Counted from the first letter of the stretch, positions 39,504 through 51,764 are shown. The stretch: 64,000 nt of DNA from an uncultured Granulosicoccaceae bacterium (GCA_937922675.1 CALAJN010000006.1:142142-206141), one strand, 5' to 3'. Notes: generated from the letters alone by a model not told the origin. Numbers and translations are program-made.

Positions 39504-40361
39504 TCAATAAGAGTAGGGGTGCATCTTGGAGAACCCATCAGAAGCTCTAAGTATCCCGGAGGGGCTTATCCATATCCTCTTTTCGTGTGTGGCATTCAAA
39601 AAACGAATCATGTTCTCTCTGCCTCCTGCCGGACGACCATGCAATATTCTCACTGGCCCTTCCAGGCCGGTAGAGTTTGACATTCTCAAGTGATACTCAA
39701 CCGGCAGGATAAGAGCGTTTACCGATGAGTTCCATAACAAGCCTCTGAATTCGGATTGATCGCTATAGTTCTTCCAAACTAGATGAAGTTCGCGCTGAAT
39801 GCCCGATAGCAAGCGATCTTCCCACTCAGCTAGAAACCCTTTTTCGACCGCCGATCTGGAGTATCCGACGACGCCTGTATTTATCCTTGGAACTGCTATG
39901 TCTTTTTTCAGCTCATTGACGGGCTTGCATCCAATCGATGACGGAATTTTTGTGGGTGCATACCCGACGAGAACGTCGTACTTGTTCAGCAGGTGAAACA
40001 CGTCGTTTATTGGATGTCCAATAATCGTGTCCGAGTCAAGAAAAAGTGTGCGGTCATAAGGGGATAGCGAGAGCGCTTTCACCTTGAATAAAAAGCCTTG
40101 CATCTTGGGTGCGTGGTCTACTGCATCGGCAAGAATGTTACTGATCTCCGAGTCAGTTTTTTCCTTGAGCAAGGCGTTGAGGTCCACACGCGTAACGGTG
40201 TCGTAGAACGCGTCCGGAACAACTGTATTGTTATCTGTGATCAGGGATACGCCTACAGTTGGCATAATCTTCCTTATCGACTGGACAAGTACTTTGCTTT
40301 CTTCGATGTACTTCTGTCCGTAGGCAGCCAAGAGGATGCCGAAGTTCTGCTTTGGCCTCAT
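39504..40361 (-). CDS. Glycosyltransferase-like protein (nucleotide-diphospho-sugar transferase fold)
   Basis: 285 aa; GILLAAYGQKYIEESKVLVQSIR ... YDRTLFLDSDTIIGHPINDVFHLL. Confidence 0.72.
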   Translation of the reverse strand: MRPKQNFGILLAAYGQKYIEESKVLVQSIRKIMPTVGVSLITDNNTVVPDAFYDTVTRVDLNALLKEKTDSEISNILADAVDHAPKMQGFLFKVKALSLSPYDRTLFLDSDTIIGHPINDVFHLLNKYDVLVGYAPTKIPSSIGCKPVNELKKDIAVPRINTGVVGYSRSAVEKGFLAEWEDRLLSGIQRELHLVWKNYSDQSEFRGLLWNSSVNALILPVEYHLRMSNSTGLEGPVRILHGRPAGGRENMIRFLNATHEKRIWISPSGILRASDGFSKMHPYSY

Positions 40362-40744
40362 TTGAATCTCGCACTAGAATGCGCAACAGCGCTTCAGTGA
40401 TAGTTTTTTCTTACGTGTTGTTCCTGAACCATATGCAAGTATCAAGAGGCTGGTAGGCGGTTGCGGTCTACCTGGTTAATTGCCTGCTCTCTTGCTGCTC
40501 GGGCTTCGTTGGTTAGTGCGATCGAGCCCTGAAAATCAGCCTGCTGGCAACGGATCCTGCCGCTTTGGGTGTGCTGATCTAGCAAGTTGGGTGCCTCTCT
40601 TGCCTGCTGGGTGTCGCTTGCCGGTCAATGTGGCCGAATAACCTACGGGTATCCCCGGCTAGCCAGCCCTCGTGTAGCGCAACACCACCAGTGGCATAGC
40701 GATTGCTGCTTGAGCGCACACAGTAATGCAACAATCCAATATCA

Positions 40745-41530
40745 ATGAATGATATCCACTGCGTCGTGAATGCACATCGCGAGGGACGCATTGTTCACGC
40801 GACGATAGCCAGTGTAAAGCGCGCCGTATCGTACGCTGAGAGAGTGGGGCTGTCGTGTTCGGTACTTGTCGTTCTTGATCGACCCAGTCGTGAGACCGAG
40901 AAAGTGGTTGAGCGAGAGTGCGAAGGTTTTGCTGATGTAGCCACGGTTGATTTCGGAGATCTGTCGCACTCCCGGAACTATGCCGTATCAAGATCACAGG
41001 CGAAGTACACCGCGTTTGTTGATGGCGATGACTTGTGGGGTGAAAACTGGCTTGTGGAATGCTATACGACCGCGAATCGCTCGAAAAAAAGAATCGTGTT
41101 GCATCCGGAGTTCAATATTTTCTTTGATAGTGAGTTTTGCCATGTGTTTAACCACGTTGATATGGAAGATCATGATTTTGAGATGGAATCCTTGTATCGC
41201 ATGAATTACTGGACTGCGCTATCGTTCGCTGAAACTTCTGTGTATGCAACGCATCCATTCCGCAAGAACGTGATTCTGGAAGGGTTTGGATATGAGGACT
41301 GGACTTGGAACTTTGAAACTATTCAGGCAGGTATTGTTCACAAGATAGCTGCTGGTACAGTTCACTTTGTAAGGAAAGGAGTTGCTCACGATTCATTGCT
41401 TGCTCAAACAAACAAGCTAAATGCTTTGCCACGGGTGCTGAAAATATACCGTAACGATTTAGATCAGCACGACACCGTTACCAGTCCTGAGAAGAGCGCG
41501 AGCGCGCCCTTTCCGCGCAAGGCCGCCTGA
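40745..41530 (+). CDS. Glycosyltransferase family 2
   Basis: 261 aa; CVVNAHREGRIVHATIASVKRAVSYAERVGLSCSVLVVLDRPS ... SRSQAKYTAFVDGDDLWGENWL. Confidence 0.85.
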   Translation: MNDIHCVVNAHREGRIVHATIASVKRAVSYAERVGLSCSVLVVLDRPSRETEKVVERECEGFADVATVDFGDLSHSRNYAVSRSQAKYTAFVDGDDLWGENWLVECYTTANRSKKRIVLHPEFNIFFDSEFCHVFNHVDMEDHDFEMESLYRMNYWTALSFAETSVYATHPFRKNVILEGFGYEDWTWNFETIQAGIVHKIAAGTVHFVRKGVAHDSLLAQTNKLNALPRVLKIYRNDLDQHDTVTSPEKSASAPFPRKAA

Positions 41531-41552
41531 ACATTTACACGGGCCCTTGAAG

Positions 41553-43562
41553 ATGGCTACTGAAGAAAATTCCGGAACTGAAACCCGCGGTCATATTGAT
41601 GGCGTTTTTAACCACCAATTGACTGGATGGTTTTTCCAAAGGGGGCTTGCGAAAACAAATCTGACACTGTCCGTTGATGGGCATGCTTGCATGACGGTGG
41701 ATTCTCAACTGCCGCGCCCTGATGTTGCCAGCAGGCTTGGGTGTGAAGAGCAAACTGGGTTTTGTTTTGACTTGAGCAGACTCGATCTGGATGAAGATCC
41801 AAGTCGGATAGTGGAGCTCACAATTCGGCACGACGTGAGTGGTTTCAGTTTCAATGAGGCAAGGCTAAGCTACTGTCGAGACATCTCGATCTGGTTCGAA
41901 CAGATTCGCGAAATATTTCGTCCAGAGTATTACATTTGTAAAAATGAGCTCTTTCACCTGAGCGGGGATCTTGCGCTCCAGCATTTTCTGACTCAGGGCA
42001 TCTTCGAGCTGAAAGATCCGTGTCCGTGGTTTTCCAATGCGTTTTACTCACAGCAATACCCTGATCTTGATGCCCGGACACGACTGCCGCTTATTGATTA
42101 TCTAGAGCAGGAGCCGACGCTGTCTCGGCGCCCGTCGAGTTTGTTTGATCCTCGCTACTACAGAGACAGATACGAAGATCTGTCTGGTATGAACAACTTG
42201 TTGTCGCACTTTTCCAGGTACGGCAACACCGAGGGAAGAGCGGGAGTCGAGAGAGCGCTGCCCAATCACATTCGGCGTGAGTTCAATGAAGTCATAAGGC
42301 TTGATCCGAAGGTTGCTACTGCAGCCAATGGTCTTGGTGAGATCGTTCGATATCCTCAGATATCACCTGCGACATACTTGGCCAAGTTGATTCATGGGCG
42401 GTTTGGCGATCGAATAAAAGCAATAATATGCGTGCCATTTATCAGCCGTGGTGGAGCAGACTTGATCTCTACTTATCTGTTTCGTGCCTATCAGCAGGCA
42501 TTTGGTAAGGAACACGTACTCATGATAGTCACAGATCGGCCGTCGATAGATGTGCCAGGCTGGCTTGATGATGGCTCACAGGTCATTTGTGTTGACGATG
42601 AATCGACATTCTCCGACAACGAAGAAAAGCTGGTTGCGCTGCATGGCTGTATTGGCCAGCTGTCCCCAGAAAAAATCATCAACGTTAATTCGCATCTGAC
42701 CTGGCAGCTGTTTGAGCGCTATGGACCGCAGCTCTCGTCGGTAGCTGATCTTTTTGCATACCTTTTCTGCTTTGACTATGACGTGAATCGCAACAAGGTT
42801 GGATACATAACTGACTATCTCCCTCAGACGATCAGATACTTGAAGAGTGTTTACTTTGACAACAAGGCAATTGTTGAAACCCTCAGTGTCTTGTACGGTT
42901 TTCCTGATGAGCACGCGAACAAGCTGCATACAGTGTATGTGCCAGCAGCTGAAGGATTGAAGCCCACAGTCTATGAAAATGGAGTGACACGGGAGACCAT
43001 TCTGTGGGTAGGTCGGCTTTCGTTGCAGAAGAGACCTGATGTCCTGGTAGAAATAGCTCGCTCTATGCCTGGGCAGATGTTTGACGTCTATGGTCCGGCC
43101 GGCAATGCAGAATGCTCCGGTGACATTATCGCCGGCAACTATCCGAACATTCGGTATCAAGGCACGTACGATTCTCTTGAGGAGGTTAATTTAGACCAGT
43201 ACCTGTGCTTCTTGAATACATCGGAGTGGGATGGGCTGCCCACAATCATCATCCAGATGATGGCGTTGGGTTTGCCAGTTGTTACGTCGCCTGTTTGTGG
43301 AATACCGGAGTTGGTCGATGAGAGAACAGGATGGCTTGTCGAGAATTTCGACGCCGCTCCGGAATACATTGCCGAGTTGCGCAAGGTGGAAATCAACAGT
43401 CAGCTTTCTTTGGAGAAAGTTGCGGAGGCGTTGTCAGTTGTCAAGTCGAGGCATATCTGGACGAGATTTCATACGCGGCTAGAGTCACTTGGGGCGTTTG
43501 CGGCCCATACAAGCTCGACGCGTGTCAATGCATTTTTCGAGGACAGGCGGAAAAGCGCGTGA
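41553..43562 (+). CDS. Glycosyltransferase (GT4-like C-terminal domain) with N-terminal YY-type repeat modules
   Basis: LFDPRYYRDRYEDLSGMNNLLSHFSRYGNTEGR module; C-terminal ETILWVGRLSLQKRPDVLVEIAR ... GLPVVTSPVCGIPELV. Confidence 0.83.
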   Translation: MATEENSGTETRGHIDGVFNHQLTGWFFQRGLAKTNLTLSVDGHACMTVDSQLPRPDVASRLGCEEQTGFCFDLSRLDLDEDPSRIVELTIRHDVSGFSFNEARLSYCRDISIWFEQIREIFRPEYYICKNELFHLSGDLALQHFLTQGIFELKDPCPWFSNAFYSQQYPDLDARTRLPLIDYLEQEPTLSRRPSSLFDPRYYRDRYEDLSGMNNLLSHFSRYGNTEGRAGVERALPNHIRREFNEVIRLDPKVATAANGLGEIVRYPQISPATYLAKLIHGRFGDRIKAIICVPFISRGGADLISTYLFRAYQQAFGKEHVLMIVTDRPSIDVPGWLDDGSQVICVDDESTFSDNEEKLVALHGCIGQLSPEKIINVNSHLTWQLFERYGPQLSSVADLFAYLFCFDYDVNRNKVGYITDYLPQTIRYLKSVYFDNKAIVETLSVLYGFPDEHANKLHTVYVPAAEGLKPTVYENGVTRETILWVGRLSLQKRPDVLVEIARSMPGQMFDVYGPAGNAECSGDIIAGNYPNIRYQGTYDSLEEVNLDQYLCFLNTSEWDGLPTIIIQMMALGLPVVTSPVCGIPELVDERTGWLVENFDAAPEYIAELRKVEINSQLSLEKVAEALSVVKSRHIWTRFHTRLESLGAFAAHTSSTRVNAFFEDRRKSA

Positions 43563-43622
43563 TTCATTTTCAATGGTTTATGTTTAAGCGTTCAAGTTCC
43601 GCACGTAAGGGAAATCGAATTG

Positions 43623-45320
43623 ATGTTTAAGACGCCAATCTTTATCAGTGGTATTGGCCGCTCGGGTACAAGCGCTGTCATTAAAGCCATAGCCGAGCAT
43701 GCCGACGTCGTCTCGCCAGAAAGAGTGGGTGAGGCACCTTTTGTCGGACGGTTTATCAGTTTTTTGCGTGAGTATGAGGACAGCTCTCCAGCTCGCGACT
43801 ATCACCTGAAAAACTATCAGCTTGACGGATTGGAACGGGCAGAGCAGTTTTCAAGGTTGCTTGCCATGCTGCAGTATGGTGTGGATATCAGCAGGGATGA
43901 AGTGGCTGGTAAGCACTGGGTGGCGAAGGTGTCTCTCTGCGAGGAAGATTTTGACAAGGCCTGTCAAATCTTTGGTGAGCTGCGGTGTATCTATGTCATG
44001 CGCAACGGCATAGAAGTTGTCAATTCAGCCAGGTCATTTTCTGGGTTCGCTGATCTTAGCTTTGAGCAGTTGTGCCAGCGCTGGGTAAATAACCTCGCGC
44101 AGTGCAAGTACGTTGGTCACCGATCAAACTGTGCGGTGGTCAGGCATGATGAGCTTGTTGTGAATCCCGATATGGTGTTTGAACGAGTGTTTGCAAAACT
44201 GGGGCTTGCCCAGGATTCTGCCCCCGCCACGTTTATCGGTACGAATGTGTTCAATTCGTCGTTTGTCAAAACAGCCGAATTGGAGAAGACGTCTACCGTG
44301 TTTAACGATCGCTTGCAGTGTTGGAAGGAATGGAGTGCTGCAGAGAAAGATACCTTTGTATCGATCTGTGGAGCGGCCATGTGCGAATATGGCTTTGAAC
44401 GACCGTATGCGGATGAAGGTCGCACGCGGCCAAGCGCTAAAAAAGCAGACTCTACTTCCCCAAGGCCAGTTCAGATTGTGGGTAGCGAGCGCGACGAAGC
44501 ACTCGCGTTGACTGAAGAACAAGCGCATGAGTTGGCTTCAGTGAAGGCGGCCATTGGCGAATGCATGAACGAACGCCTGCTCAATTATCATGCAAACCCG
44601 TCTGCCCGTTTTCCCTATTGCTTTATGGAGAATCCGAAGGTTGCCTCCACGACTTTGTTGACCGAATTGCATCGGCAGGAGCTCGGATCAACTGATCAAC
44701 CGTTGGCAAATGTCCATGAAAGACGATTGTCACCTCTGCCGAAACTGTCTGCCCTCGGGGCCAAGGAGCAGTGGCGGATGCTTCTGTCAGACGAGATATT
44801 TCGTTTTACATTCGTTCGTAACCCGTACAGCCGTCTCTTGTCTGCGTATCTGTCCAAGATCGATAAATCTCTGCGTCCGAAAGCTCAGATACTGGCGGCG
44901 CTGTCTGGCAAGGCAGAAGACGAGATCGCTGATCTGACACATGTTGTCAGTTTTGCGGAGTTCGTTGAGGTTGTGTGTTCTCTGAAGCCCGAGGCCATGA
45001 ATTCTCACTGGAAGCCACAGGTCATGCAGACGCTGTATAACGCGGTGGACTTTCACTTCATCGGTCAGTTCGAGCGTCTGAACGATGATTTTTCTGCAGT
45101 GAGAAAGCGGCTGTTTGGAATTGAAGTTGGAGAGCTACCTTATTCAAAGAACAAAACAGCGTCGTCTGCAAAAGTCGAGTCATATTACACCCCTGGTCTT
45201 CAGGCCAAGGTAGCGCAAAAGTTCGAGAGCGATTTCGCTGCGTTTGGGTATAGCGATGATCTGATGCGAGTACTTGAGCCTGGCGAAGCACGAGTGTCGA
45301 AACTGCAGGCTACGGGTTAG
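43623..45320 (+). CDS. Two-domain sulfotransferase
   Basis: N-terminal ISGIGRSGTSAVI and CIYVMRNGIEVVNSARSF; C-terminal CFMENPKVASTTLLTEL and FRFTFVRNPYSRLLSAYLSKI: two separate PAPS-binding motif pairs. Confidence 0.82.
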   Translation: MFKTPIFISGIGRSGTSAVIKAIAEHADVVSPERVGEAPFVGRFISFLREYEDSSPARDYHLKNYQLDGLERAEQFSRLLAMLQYGVDISRDEVAGKHWVAKVSLCEEDFDKACQIFGELRCIYVMRNGIEVVNSARSFSGFADLSFEQLCQRWVNNLAQCKYVGHRSNCAVVRHDELVVNPDMVFERVFAKLGLAQDSAPATFIGTNVFNSSFVKTAELEKTSTVFNDRLQCWKEWSAAEKDTFVSICGAAMCEYGFERPYADEGRTRPSAKKADSTSPRPVQIVGSERDEALALTEEQAHELASVKAAIGECMNERLLNYHANPSARFPYCFMENPKVASTTLLTELHRQELGSTDQPLANVHERRLSPLPKLSALGAKEQWRMLLSDEIFRFTFVRNPYSRLLSAYLSKIDKSLRPKAQILAALSGKAEDEIADLTHVVSFAEFVEVVCSLKPEAMNSHWKPQVMQTLYNAVDFHFIGQFERLNDDFSAVRKRLFGIEVGELPYSKNKTASSAKVESYYTPGLQAKVAQKFESDFAAFGYSDDLMRVLEPGEARVSKLQATG

Positions 45321-45374
45321 CCTGCATGCATCGCAAAGGAGGCACTCACGTCGATCTTTAAAGGGTCTCGGAAC

Positions 45375-47198
45375 TTACTCCTGATTATCCAGAAAGCTCC
45401 GCAACTGTTCCGACCGAGTAGGGTGGCGCAGCTTTCTTAGAGCCTTCGCTTCAATCTGGCGAATACGCTCGCGCGTCACGTCAAACTGCTTGCCGACTTC
45501 CTCAAGCGTGTGATCGGTGTTCATGTCGATACCAAAGCGCATGCGCAGCACCTTGGCCTCACGCGGGGTCAGGCTTGCAAGTACTTCATGCGTGGTTTCG
45601 CCAAGGCCAAGCCCTGTGGCAGTCTCCACCGGTGACAGGATGTTCTGATCCTCAATGAAGTCCCCGAGGTGGCTGTCTTCGTCATCGCCGATAGGTGTCT
45701 CCATGGAGATTGGCTCCTTGGCGATCTTGAGTACCTTGCGGATCTTGTCCTCGGGCATCTCCATCTTCTCGGCAAGCTCTTCAGGCGTCGCCTCGCGACC
45801 CATCACCTGCAGCATCTGCCGGCTGATGCGATTGAGCTTGTTGATGGTCTCGATCATGTGCACCGGAATTCGGATGGTGCGCGCCTGATCCGCAATGGAG
45901 CGGGTGATGGCCTGGCGAATCCACCAAGTGGCGTAGGTCGAGAATTTGTAACCGCGGCGGTATTCAAATTTGTCGACCGCTTTCATCAGGCCTATGTTGC
46001 CTTCCTGGATGAGATCGAGAAATTGCAGGCCGCGGTTGGTGTACTTCTTGGCAATGGAGATCACCAGGCGAAGGTTGGCTTCGACCATTTCCTTCTTCGC
46101 ACGGCGGGCAGAGACCTCGCCGATATTCATCTTGCGGTTGATCTCCTTGATATCGGTGATCGTCAGCTGGCTGGACACACAAATCTGCTGAATGCGCGTT
46201 TGGAGCATTTCAATCTCGGTGCGGTGTTCCTTGAGCTTGGCCACCCAGGGCTTGCGCTGGCGGCACATGGAGTCCAGCCACTCCTCGTCTGTTTCGTGGC
46301 CGGGAAAACTCTTGATGAACACGTCGCGAGGCATCTTGCAGGTCTTGATGCAGATATCGCGAATCTGGCGCTCAAGCGAGCGTATGCGCTCGACCTGGCC
46401 GCGCAGCCCGGACATGAGGATCGCAACAAAATTGGGGTGGTACTTGAATTCCAGAAAGATCTTGTCGACCTTGGCCATCTCGGTCTTGGCATCGTCGTCC
46501 AGGATGCCACCGGCGGCGTCGATGGCCTTCAGTGCCTTGGCGTATGCGCGCTGCAGCGCTGCCATGCGCTTCTTGACTTCTTCGATGTCCGGGCCGACGG
46601 GGCCCTTTTCTTCTTCCTCGTCATCGTCCTTCTTGTCGGCCGGCGTCTTGGCAACGTTGATCTCGTCGGTCAGCTCGCGGAAGTTGACGATGAAGTCCGA
46701 CAGCCGCATCTTCTCTTCGACGTGCGACTGCCAGCGTTCGAGCAGAAGGTTGATGGTCTCAGGGTAGGTGCCGAGTGCTGTGAGCACCTGCAGGAGGCCT
46801 TCCTCGATGCGCTTGGCAATGTCGATCTCATCTTGGCGCGTGAGCAGCTCCACGGTGCCCATCTCGCGCATGTACATGCGCACAGGATCAGTGGTTCGAC
46901 CAAATTCCCCGTCTACCGTCGCCAGCACGGCCGCAGCCTCATCAGCTGCATCTTCATCGGTCTTGCGATCATCGTCAGAGATGATCAGGGAATCCGCCTC
47001 AGGAGGGGTCTCGCCAACGCTGATGCCCATGTCGGCGATCATGGCGATGATCTCTTCCACCTGCTCAGGATCTACGATACCCTCGGGCAGGTGATCGTTG
47101 ACCTCGGCGTAGGTCAGGTAGCCTTGCTCCTTGCCCTTGGCGATAAGCTCCTTGAGGTTGGACTGTTGGGTCTTGTCCATTGCCATGCGCGTAGTCAT
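45375..47198 (-). CDS. rpoD: RNA polymerase primary sigma factor RpoD
   Basis: Region 1.1, 1.2 ([11 protein letters not shown]), 2 ([22 protein letters not shown]), 3, 4 ([51 protein letters not shown]); start at in-frame ATG 47198. Confidence 0.98.
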   Translation of the reverse strand: MTTRMAMDKTQQSNLKELIAKGKEQGYLTYAEVNDHLPEGIVDPEQVEEIIAMIADMGISVGETPPEADSLIISDDDRKTDEDAADEAAAVLATVDGEFGRTTDPVRMYMREMGTVELLTRQDEIDIAKRIEEGLLQVLTALGTYPETINLLLERWQSHVEEKMRLSDFIVNFRELTDEINVAKTPADKKDDDEEEEKGPVGPDIEEVKKRMAALQRAYAKALKAIDAAGGILDDDAKTEMAKVDKIFLEFKYHPNFVAILMSGLRGQVERIRSLERQIRDICIKTCKMPRDVFIKSFPGHETDEEWLDSMCRQRKPWVAKLKEHRTEIEMLQTRIQQICVSSQLTITDIKEINRKMNIGEVSARRAKKEMVEANLRLVISIAKKYTNRGLQFLDLIQEGNIGLMKAVDKFEYRRGYKFSTYATWWIRQAITRSIADQARTIRIPVHMIETINKLNRISRQMLQVMGREATPEELAEKMEMPEDKIRKVLKIAKEPISMETPIGDDEDSHLGDFIEDQNILSPVETATGLGLGETTHEVLASLTPREAKVLRMRFGIDMNTDHTLEEVGKQFDVTRERIRQIEAKALRKLRHPTRSEQLRSFLDNQE

Positions 47199-47344
47199 CA
47201 GGTGGGGCCGTAGCCGTGATTTGGCGAACTCTCTAGTATACCGGGCTGACAGCTTTCTGTATAGCGCCGCGTCCCAACCCGGGGAGTTGAGAGTAGGGGC
47301 TTCTGCTTGAAATGAAAGCTCCCGACCGCAGCTTCCGGCTCGCC

Positions 47345-47350
47345 TATAAT
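47345..47350 (+). promoter_or_regulatory. Perfect TATAAT -10-like hexamer upstream of transketolase
   Basis: gctcgccTATAATgggcgg; no convincing -35 at normal spacing. Confidence 0.35.
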
Positions 47351-47474
47351 GGGCGGCCGCTACCAACGCGGGCCAACAGGGTTGGATCGCCGAAGCGCTT
47401 GACGTTTCGGGCGGCCTTGCTCTCCCCCATCCATGATCGCGTCAGCGATCACTCTCAATCAACTGAAATATCGC

Positions 47475-49526
47475 ATGGCGAATCTGTCCTCGGGTCCCAA
47501 CGCGTCGCCAACCGCGACGAGCGACCCGGAATCTCGCGCTCGGGCCAACGCGGTCCGTGCTCTATCCATGGATGCCGTGCAACGAGCTAACTCGGGCCAC
47601 CCGGGTGCCCCAATGGGCATGGCTGATATTGCCGACGTACTCTGGAACGATTTTTTGTCGCATAACCCGGGCAACCCCGAGTGGGCCAATCGCGACCGGT
47701 TTGTGCTCTCCAACGGGCACGCCTCGATGCTGCTGTACTCGTTGCTGCATCTGTCGGGCTATGACCTGTCGCTCGAGGAGCTGAAGAATTTTCGGCAGCT
47801 GCATTCCAAGACCCCCGGACACCCTGAATACGGCTACGCGCCCGGGGTGGAAACCACCACCGGCCCCTTGGGTCAAGGTGTGGCAAACGCGGTTGGCTTT
47901 GCGATCGCCGAGAAGACGCTCGCGGCGCAGTTCAATCGCCCTGGACACAACATCATTGACCATCGCACCTGGGTCTTTCTCGGTGACGGCTGCCTGATGG
48001 AAGGTATCTCGCATGAGGCCTGTTCGCTGGCCGGCACGCTCGGTTTGGGCAAACTTGTCGCCGTTTACGACGACAACGGTATCTCGATTGATGGCGGAGT
48101 CGAGGGCTGGTTTACCGACGACACTCCCGCCCGCTTCGAGGCTTATGGCTGGCAGGTGGTACGTGACGTTGATGGTCATGATGCCGTTGCCTTACGCGCT
48201 GCGATCGAAGAGGCGATAGCCGAGTCGTCAAAACCTACTCTCATCTGTGCACGCACCACCATAGGTTTTGGCTCGCCGAACAAAGGCGGCAAGGAGTCCA
48301 GTCACGGCGCACCGTTGGGTGATGACGAGATCAGGCTTGCACGTGAGGCTCTGGGTTGGTCGCATGGCCCGTTCGAGATTCCCGAAGCCATTCGTGCCGA
48401 GTGGAATGCGCGCGCAGCCGGTGCCGAGCGTGAAGCGGCCTGGAACACCAGGTTGGATGCCTACAGCGATGAGCACCCGGAGCTTTCAGCAGAGTTGGCT
48501 CGACGTCTGGAGGGTGAGTTTCCCGCCACCTGGGCCAAAGACGCCGATGCCTTTATTGCCGCGACGGATGCAGCAGCCGAAAAGCTAGCCACGCGCAAGT
48601 CATCCCAGAACGCGATTGAGGCCTATGCCTCGGTACTGCCAGAGCTACTGGGTGGCTCTGCAGACCTTGCCGGGTCCAACAACACCCTTTGGTCGGGTTC
48701 TGTGGGAATTCAGGACGATGCCGCAGGCAACTACATCTACTACGGCGTGCGTGAATTTGCGATGGCGGCAATTGCCAATGGCATAACACTGCACGGTGGC
48801 TTCAAGGTTTACGTGGCGACGTTCTTGATGTTTTCAGAGTACGCCCGCAACGCCTTGCGCATGGCAGCCTTGATGAAGTTGCCGAACATATACGTGTTCA
48901 CACACGATTCCATTGGCCTTGGCGAAGACGGTCCAACCCACCAGCCGGTTGAGCAGACAGCGACCTTGCGCCTGATGCCGCGCATGTCGGTATGGCGTCC
49001 CTGCGATGCCGTGGAGACTGCGGTTGCCTGGCGGCAGGCGATTGATCGCGATGACGGCCCCACGAGTTTGATTCTTACGCGTCAAGGTCTTGAACCTCAG
49101 ACTCGTGATGCCGAGCAGATCACGAGCATCTCACGTGGTGGTTATGTGCTGCAGAACTCTCCCGGGACACCGGATGTGATCTTGATTGCCACCGGTTCTG
49201 AAGTGGCTTTGGCCATGGAGGCAGCCTCGATCCTTGGTGGCGAGAAGCTCGCCGTGAGGGTGGTGTCAATGCCGAGCACGGACCGTTTTGATGCACAGTC
49301 AGAGCAGTGGCAGGAGTCCGTTTTGCCTTCCTCGGTATCCTGTCGGATTGCCGTTGAAGCCGGATCAACCGATCTGTGGCGCAAATACGTGGGTCTTCGA
49401 GGCGCTGTTCTGGGTATAGACACCTTTGGGGAGTCTGGTCCAGCTCAAGCCGTTTTTGATCACTTCGGACTAACCGTCGATGCTCTGGTCGACCTTGCTC
49501 GCACTACCTATAAATCACTAACCTGA
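47475..49526 (+). CDS. tkt: Transketolase
   Basis: [70 protein letters not shown]; start at in-frame ATG 47475 (upstream ATG 47433 possible). Confidence 0.97.
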   Translation: MANLSSGPNASPTATSDPESRARANAVRALSMDAVQRANSGHPGAPMGMADIADVLWNDFLSHNPGNPEWANRDRFVLSNGHASMLLYSLLHLSGYDLSLEELKNFRQLHSKTPGHPEYGYAPGVETTTGPLGQGVANAVGFAIAEKTLAAQFNRPGHNIIDHRTWVFLGDGCLMEGISHEACSLAGTLGLGKLVAVYDDNGISIDGGVEGWFTDDTPARFEAYGWQVVRDVDGHDAVALRAAIEEAIAESSKPTLICARTTIGFGSPNKGGKESSHGAPLGDDEIRLAREALGWSHGPFEIPEAIRAEWNARAAGAEREAAWNTRLDAYSDEHPELSAELARRLEGEFPATWAKDADAFIAATDAAAEKLATRKSSQNAIEAYASVLPELLGGSADLAGSNNTLWSGSVGIQDDAAGNYIYYGVREFAMAAIANGITLHGGFKVYVATFLMFSEYARNALRMAALMKLPNIYVFTHDSIGLGEDGPTHQPVEQTATLRLMPRMSVWRPCDAVETAVAWRQAIDRDDGPTSLILTRQGLEPQTRDAEQITSISRGGYVLQNSPGTPDVILIATGSEVALAMEAASILGGEKLAVRVVSMPSTDRFDAQSEQWQESVLPSSVSCRIAVEAGSTDLWRKYVGLRGAVLGIDTFGESGPAQAVFDHFGLTVDALVDLARTTYKSLT

Positions 49527-49568
49527 CACCTGTCGGCGGTGAAAAACACACATCAAGAGTATTCATAA

Positions 49569-50573
49569 ATGACAATAAAAATTGCTATCAATGGCTACGG
49601 GCGTATCGGGCGTAACGTCCTGCGTGCCATTTTTGAACAGGGTCGTACCGACGAGTTCGATATTGTTGCCATCAACGACCTGGGTGATCCGGCAACCAAT
49701 GCTCACTTGACTCAGTACGACACGGCGCATGGTCGTTTTGGGCACAAGGTATCGGTCGATGGTGACCATCTGGTGGTGGGTAAGGATCGCTTTCAGGTGT
49801 TTGCCGAGCGTGATCCTTCCAAGCTTCCCTGGAAGGAGCTCGGGGTCGATGTCGTCATGGAATGTACCGGTCTGTTCACGGACAAGACCAAGGCAGGTAT
49901 GCATCTGAATGCGGGTGCAGGCAAGGTGCTGATCTCGGCACCGGGCAAATCTGACATTGATGCGACCGTTGTGTACGGCGTCAATCACGACACCTTGAAG
50001 GCTTCAGATCGCATCATCTCCAATGCGTCGTGTACCACCAATTGCCTGGCACCTGTTGCCAAGGCCCTGCATGAATCCGTTGGTATTGAAGGTGGCTTGA
50101 TGACAACGATTCATGCCTACACCAATGATCAGGTGTTGACCGACGTCTACCACAAGGATTTGCGCCGAGCTCGTTCTGCTACGCAGTCCATGATTCCGAC
50201 AACCACGGGTGCGGCCAAGGCCGTTGGTCTTGTGTTGCCGTCGCTCGCGGGCAAACTGGATGGGTTTGCCATGCGCGTGCCCACCATCAATGTTTCAATA
50301 GTCGATCTGACATTTACCGCCGGCCGTGACACGAGCGATACCGAGATCAATGACATCCTCAAGTCAGCAGCCGATGGCAAAATCCTTGACTACAGCGATG
50401 AACCTCTGGTGTCCACCGACTACAACCACACATCGGCATCGTCAACGGTTGATGCTGATCTGACACGCGTGCTGGATGGTCGCCTGGTCAAGGTCTGTTC
50501 CTGGTATGACAACGAGTGGGGTTTCTCCAACCGCATGCTGGACACCGCGATCGCTGCCATGAAGGCGTCCTGA
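49569..50573 (+). CDS. gap: Glyceraldehyde-3-phosphate dehydrogenase, type I
   Basis: 334 aa; [42 protein letters not shown]. Confidence 0.98.
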   Translation: MTIKIAINGYGRIGRNVLRAIFEQGRTDEFDIVAINDLGDPATNAHLTQYDTAHGRFGHKVSVDGDHLVVGKDRFQVFAERDPSKLPWKELGVDVVMECTGLFTDKTKAGMHLNAGAGKVLISAPGKSDIDATVVYGVNHDTLKASDRIISNASCTTNCLAPVAKALHESVGIEGGLMTTIHAYTNDQVLTDVYHKDLRRARSATQSMIPTTTGAAKAVGLVLPSLAGKLDGFAMRVPTINVSIVDLTFTAGRDTSDTEINDILKSAADGKILDYSDEPLVSTDYNHTSASSTVDADLTRVLDGRLVKVCSWYDNEWGFSNRMLDTAIAAMKAS

Positions 50574-50576
50574 ATC

Positions 50577-51764
50577 ATGGGTATGGCGCTCATGACCGAG
50601 CTCCCGTTAGCGGGGCAGCGTGTTTTGATCCGCCAGGATCTAAACGTGCCGCTTGATGGCGAAGGTAAGGTCAGCTCTGACAAGCGTATTCGTGCGTCGG
50701 TGCCGACCTTGCAATATGCGCTCAAGGCCGGCGCCCGTGTCATGGTCATGTCGCACTTGGGTAGGCCAACGGAAGGCCAGGCTGACTCGGCTGCCTCGCT
50801 GAAGCCTGTTGCCGAGCGTTTGTCCGAGTTGCTCGGCCAAAATGTGCGTCTGGTCAGTGATTACCTTGAGACACCACCCGTGCTTGAAGAGGGTGAGGTC
50901 GTGCTGCTCGAGAACGTCCGCTTCAATATTGGCGAGAAGGCGGACGATGAAGCACTGGCGCGGCGCTATGCAGCACTGTGCGACGTTTATGCGATGGACG
51001 CCTTCGGAACCGCGCATCGGGCACAAGCGTCTACGCACGGTGCCGGGCGGTTTGCGCCAGTTGCCTGTGCGGGTCCGCTACTGGCTGCCGAGCTCGATGC
51101 CTTGGCCAAGGCCCTGGATAATCCAGCCAGGCCGTTGATCGCGATCGTTGGGGGCTCGAAGGTATCAACCAAGTTGACGGTGCTGGATGCGCTGGTCGAC
51201 AAGGTAGACCAGTTGATTGTCGGTGGTGGCATTGCCAATACGTTTATTGCCGCAGCGGGTCATGAGGTGGGTGCGTCTCTGCACGAAGCGGATCTGGTTG
51301 CCGAGGCGCAGCGTCTGATGCGCACAGCTGAGGCAAGAGGTGCGGCGATTCCGGTGCCAAGCGATGTTGTCTGTGCTTCTGAATTCTCTGCCGATGCGCC
51401 AGCGACTACCAGGCAGGTAGCGGATGTCATGCCTGACGAATTGATACTGGATATTGGGCCGTCAACTGCTGAAGACTATGCCCGAATGATCAACGAGGCC
51501 GGGACGATATTGTGGAACGGCCCGGTGGGTGTATTTGAATTTGATGCCTTCAGTGGCGGTACACGACGATTGGCGCAGGCTATTGCAGCATCCGATGCTT
51601 TCTCGATTGCAGGTGGTGGCGATACTCTGGCGGCCGTCGATGCCTACGATATTTCCGAGCAGGTGTCCTATATTTCGACCGGTGGGGGGGCTTTTCTTGA
51701 ATTCATTGAAGGGCGGGCGTTACCCGCGGTAAGCATGTTGCAAGAGCGGCACCGCTCGGCCTAG
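50577..51764 (+). CDS. pgk: Phosphoglycerate kinase
   Basis: 395 aa; [66 protein letters not shown]. Confidence 0.97.
   Translation: MGMALMTELPLAGQRVLIRQDLNVPLDGEGKVSSDKRIRASVPTLQYALKAGARVMVMSHLGRPTEGQADSAASLKPVAERLSELLGQNVRLVSDYLETPPVLEEGEVVLLENVRFNIGEKADDEALARRYAALCDVYAMDAFGTAHRAQASTHGAGRFAPVACAGPLLAAELDALAKALDNPARPLIAIVGGSKVSTKLTVLDALVDKVDQLIVGGGIANTFIAAAGHEVGASLHEADLVAEAQRLMRTAEARGAAIPVPSDVVCASEFSADAPATTRQVADVMPDELILDIGPSTAEDYARMINEAGTILWNGPVGVFEFDAFSGGTRRLAQAIAASDAFSIAGGGDTLAAVDAYDISEQVSYISTGGGAFLEFIEGRALPAVSMLQERHRSA

Noticed and set aside
45669-47213. 514-aa plus-strand ORF
   Set aside because: Entirely antisense to rpoD, whose sigma-70 motifs are unmistakable; a by-product of high GC codon bias.
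47307-47350. TTGAAA and TATAAT as a full sigma-70 promoter for tkt
   Set aside because: Spacing is 32 bp, far beyond the usual 16-18 bp; only the -10-like hexamer is retained as a weak feature.
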